Shown in pieces: positions 43,579 through 53,122 of a stretch of 64,000 nt of DNA. The stretch is from Roseibium sp. MMSF_3544 (GTDB lineage Bacteria; Pseudomonadota; Alphaproteobacteria; Rhizobiales; Stappiaceae). The number at the start of each line of letters is the position of its first letter. Positions within the stretch are counted from its first letter, which is position 1. Location: the NCBI RefSeq assembly GCF_030732845.1, contig NZ_JASHKA010000007.1, positions 1 through 64,000 of the forward strand, read 5' to 3'. Position numbers and translations under genes: made by a program. Under the pieces are notes generated by a model. That model searched no databases and was not told the origin of the DNA. It worked only from the letters and a program-made list of their open reading frames with translations.

Positions 43579-44586
43579 TCACAACCTTAGCCGAACGCCT
43601 TTTCCTGAGGTCAGGCGTTTTGTGTCAGGGCGCGCCTCGCGCTGCAGGACGTAGATTCCGCTGACAATGATGACCGCGATCCCTGAAAAGGTGAGCGGCG
43701 AAGGCACTTCCGACCAGACCAGAAAGCCCCAGAAGACCGCAAGCGGCATCGCGACGAATTCGAAAGGCGCCACCACGCTGACGGGCGCAACCCTGTATCC
43801 TTGCGAAAGGCAATAGAAGCCGAAGGCCGCGATCACACCGCAAATCGCAATCAGGAACATGTCGCCGGACGTCGGCAACACCCATCCGCGAAGCAAAAAG
43901 TCGATGCTCGGGTGATAGGACGCTGCGCCATACCCGGATCCCAGGAACAGTCCTGCCAGCCCGCTGACGGCGATAAAGCTCAGCATCGCGTAGAACGCGA
44001 GCGATGGTCCGGTCTGATTTCTGCCGATGTGACGCGTAATTATGATGCTGATTGCGTATGCCAAAGCCGCCAGAGCGGGCAGGAGCATTTCCATGGAAAC
44101 AGCTCCGTCGGTAGGACGCACGATCATCATAACCCCAATGAAGCCTGCGAGAACGGCGGCAAGGCGCCGAACGCCCACTGTTTCCCTCAGGAACAGAACC
44201 GACAACAGCGTAACGATCAACGGGGCCACGAAAAAGAGCGCGGTTGAAACGGCAAGCGGCAGTGCCTGCAACGCCATGTAGTACAAGGTGTAGGAGGTGA
44301 GGGCCAGGACGCCGCGCAGGATGTTCAGCCAGGGATGAGCCACTCTCAGTGTCTGCAATCCACCGCTGAACATAACGAAGACGAAAATGGGTATGATCGC
44401 GACGAGCCCCCGGATGAACATGATCTGAAAACCGGGATAGGTATCGCCGAGCACTCTGATGAAAACATCCTGGATGCTGAAGACGCCGATGCCCAGCGTG
44501 ATCAGTACAATTCCTTGAACTGATGCATCCGTTCCCGATTGCGGCATTGCCGCTTTGAGCAGATTGGCGTTGGGATTGGAAGCCAT
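43579..44586 (-). CDS. EamA/DMT-family exporter
   Basis: A 335-residue membrane protein with ten predicted helices and two EamA repeats (GIGVFSIQDVFIRVLGDTYPGFQIMFIRGLVAIIPIF; FYCLSQGYRVAPVSVVAPFEFVAMPLAVFWGFLVWSEVP). Likely exports amino acids or other metabolites. It diverges from a LysR gene that is the probable regulator. Confidence 0.9.
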   Translation of the reverse strand: MASNPNANLLKAAMPQSGTDASVQGIVLITLGIGVFSIQDVFIRVLGDTYPGFQIMFIRGLVAIIPIFVFVMFSGGLQTLRVAHPWLNILRGVLALTSYTLYYMALQALPLAVSTALFFVAPLIVTLLSVLFLRETVGVRRLAAVLAGFIGVMMIVRPTDGAVSMEMLLPALAALAYAISIIITRHIGRNQTGPSLAFYAMLSFIAVSGLAGLFLGSGYGAASYHPSIDFLLRGWVLPTSGDMFLIAICGVIAAFGFYCLSQGYRVAPVSVVAPFEFVAMPLAVFWGFLVWSEVPSPLTFSGIAVIIVSGIYVLQREARPDTKRLTSGKGVRLRL

Positions 44587-44705
44587 GCCGGAACCACCGT
44601 CTCGAATAAGCTGAGAGGCGAATGATGAGCTTCAACAGTCAATCTGAAAAACGAAATTGTATGATAGGATCAATCGAATATTCCGATTAGAGAACGTACT
44701 CCCGC

Positions 44706-45557
44706 ATGACGCTTGACCAGATCAAAACCTTTCTCGTCCTGGCAAAGACCGGGAATTTCAATCGAACGGCCGACATTTTGAACGTCACCCAGTCGACCGT
44801 GAGTGCACGGTTGAAAATGCTCGAGCAGGCTTTGGGTCATGCGCTTTTGATACGTGAGCATTCCGGATGCCGATTGACCGCTGCAGGTCATCAGTTCCTG
44901 TCTCACGCTGCCAACATTCAGATGTTTTGGCAAAAATCACTGCAAACCGTGACGCTGCGGCCGGAGTTTCGCGGCGTCCTGACGCTGGGAACGCAGGTCA
45001 GCTTCTGGGACAGTCTGGTTGTCGACTGGATGGCCTGGATGCGCCGGCAGGCCCCTGATATCGCGCTCGACATCCAGGCGGACTATTCCGTTGCCCAGAT
45101 GTCGAAATTGTCCGATGGCCTGATGGATATCGGTATCATGTATCAGCCACGGCACACGACCGGATTGACGATCGAAAAGCTGCTGGATGACGAACTTGTT
45201 CTTGTGAGTACCAGAGAGCGGGAGATGTCGTCAGGCTGGATTGAGGACTTTGTGTTCGTGGACTGGGGCGACGTTTATCTGGAGGCACACGCTGCAGCGT
45301 TTCCGGACGCGGAAACGGCTGCCGTAACCGTCGGACTTGGTGCCCTGGGGCTGCAGTACATCCTGCAGTTCGGCGGATCGGGCTATTTCCCGCTGAGGGT
45401 CGTCAGGGAGCTGCTCGACGAGAGAAAGCTGTTCCGGCTGGATGCGGCCCCGTTGCTGAAAAGGCCAGCCTATCTGGTCTACAGAAACGACCCGATTGAT
45501 GCCGCAGCTGTGGAAACGGCCATAAAGGGTCTCAGGCAGATTGCGGGCAATGTGTAA
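44706..45557 (+). CDS. LysR-family regulator
   Basis: A 283-residue protein: IKTFLVLAKTGNFNRTADILNVTQSTVSARLKMLEQALGHALLIRE is the LysR HTH, and the substrate domain follows from about 90. Its gene is 119 bases from the divergent DMT exporter start. Confidence 0.9.
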   Translation: MTLDQIKTFLVLAKTGNFNRTADILNVTQSTVSARLKMLEQALGHALLIREHSGCRLTAAGHQFLSHAANIQMFWQKSLQTVTLRPEFRGVLTLGTQVSFWDSLVVDWMAWMRRQAPDIALDIQADYSVAQMSKLSDGLMDIGIMYQPRHTTGLTIEKLLDDELVLVSTREREMSSGWIEDFVFVDWGDVYLEAHAAAFPDAETAAVTVGLGALGLQYILQFGGSGYFPLRVVRELLDERKLFRLDAAPLLKRPAYLVYRNDPIDAAAVETAIKGLRQIAGNV

Positions 45558-45562
45558 GCCGC

Positions 45563-46435
45563 TCAGGCCTTTGCCCGGCCTTCCTCGACCGCGTCCAGGA
45601 TGAATTTTGGCAGCGCGAACGCGGCCGCATGAACCTCGGGCGTATAGTAGGTCGTTTCAAAACCTGCCGAGCCGAAGCGTTCTTCCAGGACGGACACAGC
45701 GTGCCTGCGCAAGTCGGGATTGTCGGTTGCCCAGCCGAGGGTCATGTGACCGCCGAAATAGGTCGGGATCGCCGCGATATAGGCGGCGGCATCCTTGAAG
45801 ATGCGTGCGAACCGCTCGACGCTTGTCACCAGTTCGTCCCTTTGCAGGAACGGCACGCCGTTCTGGGTGACTAGAACGCCACCCGCTGTCAGCAAGCGGT
45901 GAATGTTGCGATAGAATTCTTCTGAAAAAAGCACCGCGCCAGGCCCATGCGGATCCGTGCTGTCGACGATCACAACGTCAAAGCGGCGCTCGGTTTCGGC
46001 CGTGAATTGCATGCCGTCGGCGATCACCAACTCAAAGCGTGGATCGTCGAGAACACCCTGGTTGAAATCACCGAAATGCTCTCTTGAAAAATCGACGACC
46101 GATGCATCGATTTCGACCTGGACCAGCTTTTCGACCGATGCGTGCTTGAGCACCTCCTCGGCCAGGCCGCAGTCCCCTCCGCCGACAATCAGAACGGTCT
46201 TGGCAGCGCCATGGGCAAGGATCGGCACATGCGACATCATCTCGTGGTAGATGAATTCGTCAGCCGTCGTGACCTGTGTCACCCCGTCCAGCATCAGCAC
46301 CTTGCCAAAGACCGGATTGGAAAAGAGCACCAGATCCTGGTGCTCGGTTTTTTCCTGATAAAGTATTTCGTCGCAGCCGTAGCTGACCTGAACGCCGGGA
46401 TAGAGGGTTTCGTTGAAAACCAGGCCGTTTTTCAT
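45563..46435 (-). CDS. speE: Spermidine synthase
   Basis: A 290-residue aminopropyltransferase that makes spermidine from putrescine and decarboxylated SAM. QVSYGCDEILYQEKTEHQDLVLF, VMLDGVTQVTTADEFIYHEMMSHVP, VLIVGGGDCGLAEEVLKH and VDSTDPHGPGAVLFSEEFYRN are the decarboxy-SAM and putrescine sites with the catalytic Asp. It overlaps speD by four bases, so both steps are made together. Confidence 0.95.
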   Translation of the reverse strand: MKNGLVFNETLYPGVQVSYGCDEILYQEKTEHQDLVLFSNPVFGKVLMLDGVTQVTTADEFIYHEMMSHVPILAHGAAKTVLIVGGGDCGLAEEVLKHASVEKLVQVEIDASVVDFSREHFGDFNQGVLDDPRFELVIADGMQFTAETERRFDVVIVDSTDPHGPGAVLFSEEFYRNIHRLLTAGGVLVTQNGVPFLQRDELVTSVERFARIFKDAAAYIAAIPTYFGGHMTLGWATDNPDLRRHAVSVLEERFGSAGFETTYYTPEVHAAAFALPKFILDAVEEGRAKA

Positions 46436-46989
46436 TCGGCTGCTTCCAGCGTGTGCGGCTTGGACAGCTGGTGGGCGACTTCCCGTCCGCGCAGCAGTTC
46501 GGAGACCGCTGTTTTGCCTGGATTGAACGCCTTCTCAAGCACCGCAACGCACTTTTCCGGCTGCGCGTCACCGCACATGAAAACGTCGAAAGCTGCGTAT
46601 CCGGCCTCCGGCCAAGTGTGCACGGAAATGTGGCTCTCCGCGAGCACGGCCACGCCGGACACACCCGTCGGTTCGAACGGATGCAGGTGAATGTGCAACA
46701 GTGTCGCCCCGGCTTCTTCGACACAGGTGCGCAGCGCCTGTTCGACATGGGGCAGGTCATCGAGCCTTTCGGCATCGTAAAGATCAATTATCAGATGCGC
46801 ACCAGCGCAGTGGATCCCTTCCTTCTGAATGAAGTGATCCAGGCGGTCGTCTGCGTAAACGCCAGCGACCGCGGTCGAAACGTTTTCTTCCTTCTGGGTG
46901 GTGCTTCTCGGCTCGGCAACGCTGTTTGCGTCTTCTGCTACACGAGCCTCCAAGTCCATCCCCAGTTCGAAGAGGGCGTTGCTTTCCAT
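46432..46989 (-). CDS. speD: S-adenosylmethionine decarboxylase proenzyme
   Basis: A 185-residue pyruvoyl enzyme. The self-cleavage site ESHIS in AESHISVHTWPEAGYAAFDVFMCG and the catalytic His and Cys are clear. The catalytic part starts near residue 65 (HCAGAHLIIDLYDAERL); the first 60 residues are an unusual acidic extension with no recognisable domain. GGGAG precedes the ATG at 46989. A longer frame from 47067 is less likely. Confidence 0.9.
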   Translation of the reverse strand: MESNALFELGMDLEARVAEDANSVAEPRSTTQKEENVSTAVAGVYADDRLDHFIQKEGIHCAGAHLIIDLYDAERLDDLPHVEQALRTCVEEAGATLLHIHLHPFEPTGVSGVAVLAESHISVHTWPEAGYAAFDVFMCGDAQPEKCVAVLEKAFNPGKTAVSELLRGREVAHQLSKPHTLEAAE

Positions 46990-47172
46990 ATCGCTCTCCC
47001 AAACCAGCAGATGTCCCCGGGATATTTCCGGAGCGCACTCCTTACAGAAAAGGGTGTTTAATCTCAATGGGAAATCTGCAAAATCTTTCTAAAGAATCTC
47101 GTGAAAGTTGTGCGCATTCCGCGCATTGACATCTCGCTGGTCAAATCCTGTTGCCGTTAGAGAGGGTTAGTT

Positions 47173-47760
47173 GTGACGCTTCAGATCAAGAATTTAAGCG
47201 GCGAAGATTTAAAAAACGTTTTGGGCGATCTCGCCAGATTGCGGATATCAGTCTTTCACGACTGGCCCTATCTCTACGAAGGGTCGATGGAATACGAGGC
47301 GAAGTACCTTCAGCGCTATCTGGAGACGGACGGGGCGTTGATCGTTGGCGCCTATGATGGCAGCAAGCTGGTTGGTGCGGCGACCGGAGAACCCCTTGGA
47401 GATGAGTTCGAAGCCTTCCAGGCGCCGCTAAAGGAACGGGGCTATGATCCCGACAAAATCTTCTATCTGGCGGAATCCGTGCTTGAACCTGCTTATCGCG
47501 GTCACGGAATTGGGCACCGGTTTTTCGATGAGCGCGAGGCCCATGCGCGAAGGCTGGGTTATGACCAGGCTGCCTTTTGTGCCGTCATTCGTCCCGACAA
47601 TCACCCGATGAAGCCTGAAAACTATCGGCCCCTTGATCCTTTCTGGAAGAAACGCGGTTACGAGAAACTGCAAGACGCCATCGTGACCTTCCCCTGGTTG
47701 GACATCGGCGAACATGAAGAGACCGAAAAGCCCATGCAGGTGTGGTACAGACGTTTGTGA
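47173..47760 (+). CDS. GNAT-family acetyltransferase
   Basis: A 195-residue protein with GTG start after AGAGGG. The acetyl-CoA site is AESVLEPAYRGHGIGHRFFDEREAHARRLGYD near residue 98-130, and the C-terminal YRPLDPFWKKRGYEKLQD closes the fold. Substrate unknown. Confidence 0.85.
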   Translation: MTLQIKNLSGEDLKNVLGDLARLRISVFHDWPYLYEGSMEYEAKYLQRYLETDGALIVGAYDGSKLVGAATGEPLGDEFEAFQAPLKERGYDPDKIFYLAESVLEPAYRGHGIGHRFFDEREAHARRLGYDQAAFCAVIRPDNHPMKPENYRPLDPFWKKRGYEKLQDAIVTFPWLDIGEHEETEKPMQVWYRRL

Positions 47761-48020
47761 CGGGCTGTAAGTCGATTTTTTTGGCATCGAGCCGCAGTCC
47801 GCCCGTGAATCGCGATCGCGAACCCGACTGAGCAATCGTGATTATTGCGAATATCCAATCATCTTTTGTCGAGCGCGTTGGCAACCTCCTGCTGACTTGA
47901 AGCGTTCATACGCCCGCAATTTGCGAGTTGCCTTCATTAAAGTGACGGGACAGCGGCAAGCGAGGCTTTTTCGCGTGCTTGCTTTCGTTCATGATTGAGA
48001 AAACGGAAAGACTGTGCGCA

Positions 48021-48899
48021 ATGACTGGAACTGCCAGGCGAGTGACCATGAGGCTGGACGCAGCCCCCGGTAGCGGGATGGTTTTTCGTGTGCTCGCTGT
48101 CGCGTTTTTGGTCTGCCTGGCTGTTGCAATGGCCGGACCAGCGAAATCGCAAGAATTGAGGCTCATCACATCACCCTGGCCACCATCCAATTTCGTCGGG
48201 CCGGACGGATCTCCTGCAGGCATCAGCATTGACGTCATCGAAGCGCTGAAGGAAAAGCTCCAGCTCGATACGCCTGTCGAAATACTGCCTTGGGCACGGG
48301 GCTACCTGATTGCACAATCCGAGCCGAACGTGATGCTGTTTACCGCGGGGCGCACGGAAGAGCGGGTCAGCAATGGCTTCCATTTCATCGGTCCAGTCGT
48401 GATGTGGACCCATGCGCTGATGGCAAAAAGCGGCGCGAACCTGTCAATTGACGATCTGGATGCCGTGAAAGCTCAAGACCTCACCGTTGCCGGCGTACGC
48501 GGATCCTGGCAGATGCGCTTGCTAGAGGAAGCTGGCGTTCAGACCGTCGATACGGAAAACCACGAAACCGGTGCCCGGATGCTTTTGGCCGAGCGTGTCG
48601 ATCTCTGGATTACCTCCAGTCTCCAGGCCTCTGTGATTTTGAAAGATCTGGGCGAAGACGCAGACCGGGTGGAACCGGTTCACGCAGTCCGGCGGTCACC
48701 GTCCTTCCTGATGATCTCAAAGGGTAGCGATCCGGACGTCATTGCCCGCTGGGAAAATGCCTATCTTGACCTGAAGCAGACGGATTTTTTTGAGAACGCG
48801 GCAAAGAAGTGGAGCGAGCAGCTTGGAATTTCGCTGCGTTTCAGCTCTGAGGACGGTCTCTCCGCAATATCGAACCCTCAGGACAAGACAGGCTCCTGA
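48021..48899 (+). CDS. Periplasmic solute-binding protein, amino-acid type (orphan)
   Basis: A 292-residue protein of the SBP_bac_3 family. After a basic N-region and a signal helix (VFRVLAVAFLVCLAVAMAGPA), the mature part has LRLITSPWPPSNFVGPDGSPAGISIDVIEALKEKL and ARMLLAERVDLWI. No permease or ATPase lies nearby, so it may have a sensory or orphan role. I chose the ATG at 48021, nine bases after GGAAAGA; later ATGs are possible. Confidence 0.75.
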   Translation: MTGTARRVTMRLDAAPGSGMVFRVLAVAFLVCLAVAMAGPAKSQELRLITSPWPPSNFVGPDGSPAGISIDVIEALKEKLQLDTPVEILPWARGYLIAQSEPNVMLFTAGRTEERVSNGFHFIGPVVMWTHALMAKSGANLSIDDLDAVKAQDLTVAGVRGSWQMRLLEEAGVQTVDTENHETGARMLLAERVDLWITSSLQASVILKDLGEDADRVEPVHAVRRSPSFLMISKGSDPDVIARWENAYLDLKQTDFFENAAKKWSEQLGISLRFSSEDGLSAISNPQDKTGS

Positions 48900-48911
48900 G
48901 CGTGGCTCAGG
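48895..48911. terminator. Hairpin between convergent genes
   Basis: CCTGAGC-GTG-GCTCAGG, a seven-pair stem overlapping the stop of the binding-protein gene and lying 30 bases from the MerR gene stop. No strong T-run. Confidence 0.5.
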
Positions 48912-48940
48912 CTCTAGCAAACTTTCTTTCGAATTTCCCG

Positions 48941-49282
48941 CTACAGCGTTTCAAGATCCGTCTGAAGAAAGGATATGACGCTTCGGATCTGGTTTTCCCG
49001 GTCCTGAAGCTCAGCGATTTTCGCACGAAAAACTTCTTTGGCCACGTCCTTGTCACAAGATCCTTCCATTGCGTTGGCGATGTCCTTGAGGTCGGCAATC
49101 GACATACCCGCTTCGCGCGCCTTTGTCAGAAATCCGAGCCTGAACAGACTTTCTTCCGGATAATCCCGGTAATTGTTGGTGTCGCTGTTGCCGGGCGTTG
49201 AAACAATAAGCCCGTTTCGTTCGTAAAAGCGGATCGTGTCACGCGTGACACCGGACCTTTCGGCGAGTTCACCGATTTTCAT
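48941..49282 (-). CDS. MerR-family regulator
   Basis: A 113-residue protein: MKIGELAERSGVTRDTIRFYERNGLI is the MerR HTH, followed by FRLGFLTKAREAGMSIADLKDIANAM and a dimerisation coiled coil. One cysteine (EGSCDKD) lies near the effector region. It diverges from an FAD reductase gene, and a perfect palindrome lies in the spacer. GGAG is six bases before this ATG. Confidence 0.88.
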   Translation of the reverse strand: MKIGELAERSGVTRDTIRFYERNGLIVSTPGNSDTNNYRDYPEESLFRLGFLTKAREAGMSIADLKDIANAMEGSCDKDVAKEVFRAKIAELQDRENQIRSVISFLQTDLETL

Positions 49283-49294
49283 CATTAACTCCAA

Positions 49295-49309
49295 ACCATG
49301 GACAATGGT
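49295..49309. promoter_or_regulatory. Candidate MerR operator
   Basis: ACCAT-N5-ATGGT, a perfect inverted repeat between the divergent MerR and reductase genes. Confidence 0.55.
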
Positions 49310-49396
49310 CTATTGTTTTTTGTTTTATCATGATTAGATGGGAATCGTTACAGATTTTGCAATCGTCCGACACAGCAGACCTGGGAAGATCGAGAC

Positions 49397-50497
49397 ATGT
49401 CCAGTCGTATCGTTATCATCGGAGGCGGGTATCTCGGCTCCGAACTTGCCAAGTCGCTGGAGCAAGAGGCCGAGGTGACGCTGATAGAGCGGGCACCCTA
49501 TTTTGTTCATGCGCCCGCCATGATCCGGGCCGTCACAGATCCTGCCATTCTTGAACGCGCTTTTATTCCCTACGACAAGTTGCTGACGCGGGGGGCGTTC
49601 GTTCAGGGCACCGCTAGTGCCATTGATGCGCAAGGCGTAACTTTGGAGGACGGGTCGCGCGTTGAGGGCGATTATGTTGTCGTTGCGACCGGATCGAGAA
49701 ACAGCCTTCCCTTCAAGCCGGTCGACGGCGATGTGGAAGCCTTGCGAGAGGCCAATGCCCGCGTGCATGCGCAACTGGTCTCGGCAAAGACCGTCGCGAT
49801 TGTCGGCGCTGGTGCCGTCGGCATCGAGTTGGCCGGCGAGATTGCGCATGCAATGCCGGACAAAAGCATAATCCTCGTCTGCAACACGGACAGACTGATG
49901 CCGGTAAAGCCGGCAACATTGGGCAGATCTCTCAAGCAGAAGCTGGAAGCAGCAGGTGTTGAGATCATTTTCGGCGCAAAAGCGGAAAACCTTGAGCACA
50001 CAGACGAGCCCTATGCCGGTATTCTTGACCTTTCAAGCGGCCGTGAGCTGTTGGCGGATCTCATTTTTCCGGTCGTTGGATCGCATGCGAACACACGTCT
50101 TTTGGAAACTTTGCCGGATATCCGGAAATCTCGCTCCGGCCGCTTCGCGACCGACGGCCGGATGCGTCCCTCGAGCTTGCCGAATGTGTTTGCAGCCGGC
50201 GACGTCGTGGACAATGGAGACGCGATGACGATCGTTGCGATCACACGGCAAGTGCCCTGGCTCGCCAAAACGCTGCGAGCGTTGATGAGCGGCAGAGCCA
50301 TCGAGGACATCAAGCCCTACGCACCCTGGGGCAGGGCGCCCATTCTGTTGCCGCTCGGGCCGGTGATCGGTAGCTCGTTCCTGGTTTTGTTTACGGCCGG
50401 AAACTGGGTGACCAGCAAGATCAAGGGTGCGGATATGTTCTTGACAAAATACCGGAAAAACCTCGGAGCGGCGTCGAACGCACGCGCGAAATCCTGA
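49397..50497 (+). CDS. FAD/NAD(P)-dependent oxidoreductase, FSP1/NDH-2-like
   Basis: A 366-residue two-dinucleotide-domain flavoprotein: VIIGGGYLGSELAKSLEQEAEVTLIER near residue 5 binds FAD, VAIVGAGAVGIELAGEIAH near 133 binds NAD(P)H, and NVFAAGDVVDNGDAMT near 270 is the second FAD contact. The closest group is FSP1/AIFM2-like quinone reductases. The C-terminal hydrophobic APILLPLGPVIGSSFLVLF may touch the membrane. Probably controlled by the divergent MerR protein, suggesting a redox or electrophile response. Confidence 0.85.
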   Translation: MSSRIVIIGGGYLGSELAKSLEQEAEVTLIERAPYFVHAPAMIRAVTDPAILERAFIPYDKLLTRGAFVQGTASAIDAQGVTLEDGSRVEGDYVVVATGSRNSLPFKPVDGDVEALREANARVHAQLVSAKTVAIVGAGAVGIELAGEIAHAMPDKSIILVCNTDRLMPVKPATLGRSLKQKLEAAGVEIIFGAKAENLEHTDEPYAGILDLSSGRELLADLIFPVVGSHANTRLLETLPDIRKSRSGRFATDGRMRPSSLPNVFAAGDVVDNGDAMTIVAITRQVPWLAKTLRALMSGRAIEDIKPYAPWGRAPILLPLGPVIGSSFLVLFTAGNWVTSKIKGADMFLTKYRKNLGAASNARAKS

Positions 50498-50575
50498 CGG
50501 GTCTCTTGGCTGGTCCGGACGGAGGGCCTCTCCGGAGCGGCTTCGGCACACTCCGGAAAGGACCAGTTTCTTCCG

Positions 50576-51337
50576 TTACTTCAACGCCCAGCGGATAGTG
50601 ACATTGGCGGCGATTGTTTCCTCACCCGCTTCGATCGGAACCGCTTCGGCGCTCGCAGCCATCATGCTTTCAGCGCGCATCATCAAAGGGCGCGGCATCT
50701 GGGTGCCGGTTTCTGAAATGGTGATGATGTTGCCGAGTTCGACACCCGCTGCAGCGGCGAAAACCTCCGCCTTGTGGCGTGCGGCTTCGACGGCTCTCTT
50801 GCGGGCTTCGTCGAGCTTTTCGTTCGGATCGCTGACTTCGAACCGGATGCCATCGACGGAGTTGGCGCCGCTGTCGACGACGAGCGTCAGAAGGCCGCCG
50901 AGTTTGGCCAGATCGCGGACATTGACTTCGACACCGTTGCGGACCTCGTAGCCGATAATGTTCGGCTGGCGATCCGAGTTGCCGGTGATGCGCTCATATC
51001 GAGGATAGATTCCAAATCCCCTTGTCTGGATGTCTCTGGCTTCAATGCCGGCGCCCTTGATCGCGTCAATCACCTTGGAAATCGCCGCCGAATTTTCAGA
51101 CAACGCATCGGCGGCCGTCTTGGCAGTCGAAACCACATTGGTGGAGATCACCGCCATGTCGGGGGCGACAGAAACCGTGCCGCGTCCGTCCATGGTGATG
51201 CTGCCCACCGCGACCGGCGTTTCCTGGGCCTGGGCGGCACCGGTCGTCAACATGGCTGCGCCAAGCATGGCGGCAAGCGCGAACTTGCGCGCAAAGGCAA
51301 ACGGATTGGCCTGATAATTGGTTATTGGTCCGGTCAT
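50576..51337 (-). CDS. SIMPL-domain (DUF541) periplasmic protein
   Basis: A 253-residue protein with an N-terminal signal sequence ending in AAQAQE. GRGTVSVAPDMAVISTNVVSTAKTAADALSENSAAISKVIDAIKGAG is typical of DUF541 (YggE-like) proteins, some linked to oxidative stress. Function uncertain. Confidence 0.88.
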   Translation of the reverse strand: MTGPITNYQANPFAFARKFALAAMLGAAMLTTGAAQAQETPVAVGSITMDGRGTVSVAPDMAVISTNVVSTAKTAADALSENSAAISKVIDAIKGAGIEARDIQTRGFGIYPRYERITGNSDRQPNIIGYEVRNGVEVNVRDLAKLGGLLTLVVDSGANSVDGIRFEVSDPNEKLDEARKRAVEAARHKAEVFAAAAGVELGNIITISETGTQMPRPLMMRAESMMAASAEAVPIEAGEETIAANVTIRWALK

Positions 51338-51454
51338 GCGGAGGTCCTTTCAAGACATTGTGACTTGGCCGGGAAGATTGTTGGCCATTGAGGCATGGAT
51401 AAGGCTTGCCGGTTCAGCTTTCGTTCATTTTCAAGGGCTTCGACGCAGAGCTTG

Positions 51455-52525
51455 TCACCCGGCACCAGCCGGCGGGTCGCTTTCCCGAATGCCGACATCG
51501 CCGGTTTCGGACAGGAGGACGGCAATTGGCCTTGATCCTTCGAAACGCGCACAGACGATGACGATCATCACGGTCAGCGGAACGCACAGGACCATGCCGA
51601 CGATCCCCCAAATCGCCCCCCAGAAGGCAAGCGACAGCATGATCACAAGACCTGACAGGTTGAGGTTGGACCCCATCAATCTCGGTTCGATCAGGTTACC
51701 GACCGCAAACTGGATGAGCCCCAGGCCGGTGGCAATGGCAAAGAATGGCGCCAGCGTGTCGTAATAGACGATCGCCAGAAGGCTCGGGAAAATCACACCG
51801 ATCAGCGAGCCGATGGTCGGAATGTAGTTGAGCACGAAGGCGATGAAGCCGAAGAGGGCCGCGTAGGGCAGGCCGATCAGGATCAGGACGAGGCTGGTGA
51901 GGACACCAGTCGCAACCGAAACGGCGGTTTTGATCGAGAAATAATGCATGATCGAGCGGTTGATCTCCGCGCGGATCGCGAAGGCGGCCTTGGCGCGCTC
52001 GGGCGAGGCGAACAGCCGCTCAAACTTTCTGTCGAAGGTGGATTGTTCCAGAACCAGGAACAAGACGTAGATGAAAACCAGGCTGGCGGATCCGGCAAGC
52101 GTGGTGACGAGGCTGGCACCGGCGGTGACCATGCGCGGGACCACGGAGTCGGGCAAAAGATCCTTCATTTCAATCGGATCGTTCAGATCCAGATGCGACG
52201 AAATCTGGTTGAAGAGTTCTTCAAGACGCCTCTGATAGGTCGGCGCGTCCTGGGCAAGCTGGGAAAGGTTGACCGCGACGATATCGAGCACGACGGTCGA
52301 GACCGCGAAGATCGTCAGCAACGAGAGGGTGAAGCATACGAGCCCGGGCAGGCGCCACCGGCCGATCGGGATCTTTTCAAAGACGTGCGCCAGTGAATTG
52401 ATCATATACCAGACGATGAGCGCAATGACGAAGGGGAGCAGGAGCGAGCGGCCGACCACAAGCAGCCACCCGATCATGCAAACCAGGAGAACGGTCAGCG
52501 TCAAGGACACAAGGGGACTTCGCAT
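51455..52525 (-). CDS. AI-2E family transporter
   Basis: A 356-residue membrane protein with about eight hydrophobic helices. LLPFVIALIVWYMINSLAHVFEK at the start and the C-terminal GNLIEPRLMGSNLNLSGLVIMLSLAFWGAIWGIVGMVLCVPL are the AI-2E/PerM signatures. Relatives export autoinducer-2 or act as Na+/H+ antiporters. GGAG precedes the ATG at 52525; an ATG 54 bases upstream gives a less typical N-terminus. Confidence 0.87.
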   Translation of the reverse strand: MRSPLVSLTLTVLLVCMIGWLLVVGRSLLLPFVIALIVWYMINSLAHVFEKIPIGRWRLPGLVCFTLSLLTIFAVSTVVLDIVAVNLSQLAQDAPTYQRRLEELFNQISSHLDLNDPIEMKDLLPDSVVPRMVTAGASLVTTLAGSASLVFIYVLFLVLEQSTFDRKFERLFASPERAKAAFAIRAEINRSIMHYFSIKTAVSVATGVLTSLVLILIGLPYAALFGFIAFVLNYIPTIGSLIGVIFPSLLAIVYYDTLAPFFAIATGLGLIQFAVGNLIEPRLMGSNLNLSGLVIMLSLAFWGAIWGIVGMVLCVPLTVMIVIVCARFEGSRPIAVLLSETGDVGIRESDPPAGAG

Positions 52526-52849
52526 TGCGGCTCCGGTTCCGATAATTCGTGTGATTCTGGCAACATGGAACGCACCCATTTAGACCCCATGCGGCACCGG
52601 AACGGAAGCCGGTTTCTCCAAGAAGGCATTGATCGGAACAGCAAAAGCAGGCGGGAGATGCCGTCGGCGATGCTCACCGATGTCGTTCGCGCAATCGGCC
52701 AATCCTTCGGTCGATCGATCGGGTGACGGGAGAGCAACGCGTTTCCAAGACCTTTTTAAGCTTCCCGCCGCAAAGCACTTGCTCCGGCCTCAGGCCGTGG
52801 TATAGGGGAAACCGTGCACGGCAGAGCTTATGTGTCAAAGCCGTGCCGT
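52526..52849. other. Intergenic stretch upstream of tRNA-Ile
   Basis: About 320 bp between the AI-2E gene and the tRNA. No gene is supported. The last 60 bases probably contain the tRNA promoter. Confidence 0.5.
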
Positions 52850-52926
52850 GGGCCTGTAGCTCAATTGGTTAGAGCCGTCCGCTCATAACGGATTGGTTGG
52901 GGGTTCGAGTCCCTCCGGGCCCACCA
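52850..52926 (+). tRNA. tRNA-Ile (CAT anticodon)
   Basis: A 77-base cloverleaf with encoded CCA. Acceptor GGGCCTG/CGGGCCC, D-arm GCTC/GAGC, anticodon loop CTCATAA with U33 and CAT anticodon, T-arm GGGGG TTCGAGT CCCTC. The body resembles tRNA-Ile2, whose C34 is changed to lysidine to read AUA, rather than initiator or elongator tRNA-Met. No integrase or duplicated 3' end is seen nearby. Confidence 0.9.
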
Positions 52927-53073
52927 TTTTTCCTATGTATCTGAATTCAAATCGAAATATTGGGTGTTTCACGCCTGAATGCTCGGGTGTCGCCAGCGTT
53001 CGGCGGACATGTGTCGTTTTGCTCTTTTTGCCGGACTCTCCGCAATCGAATATCCCAGTTGCCTGATCGCGCA

Positions 53074-53090
53074 ATGTTATATAGTAACGT
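53074..53090 (+). promoter_or_regulatory. Zur-box-like site upstream of zur
   Basis: ATGTTATATAGTAACGT. The GTTATA/AGTAAC arms fit alphaproteobacterial Zur boxes. It matches the site at 61036-61052 in 14 of 17 positions. It lies 33 bases before the zur start. Confidence 0.7.
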
Positions 53091-53122
53091 AATCGCAGAA
53101 GCAGGATCGCTGGAGGCACTTG

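Noticed and set aside
52850-53122. Possible integrated element at tRNA-Ile
   Set aside because: No integrase, no duplicated tRNA 3' end within the window, and the zinc genes downstream share the local base composition.
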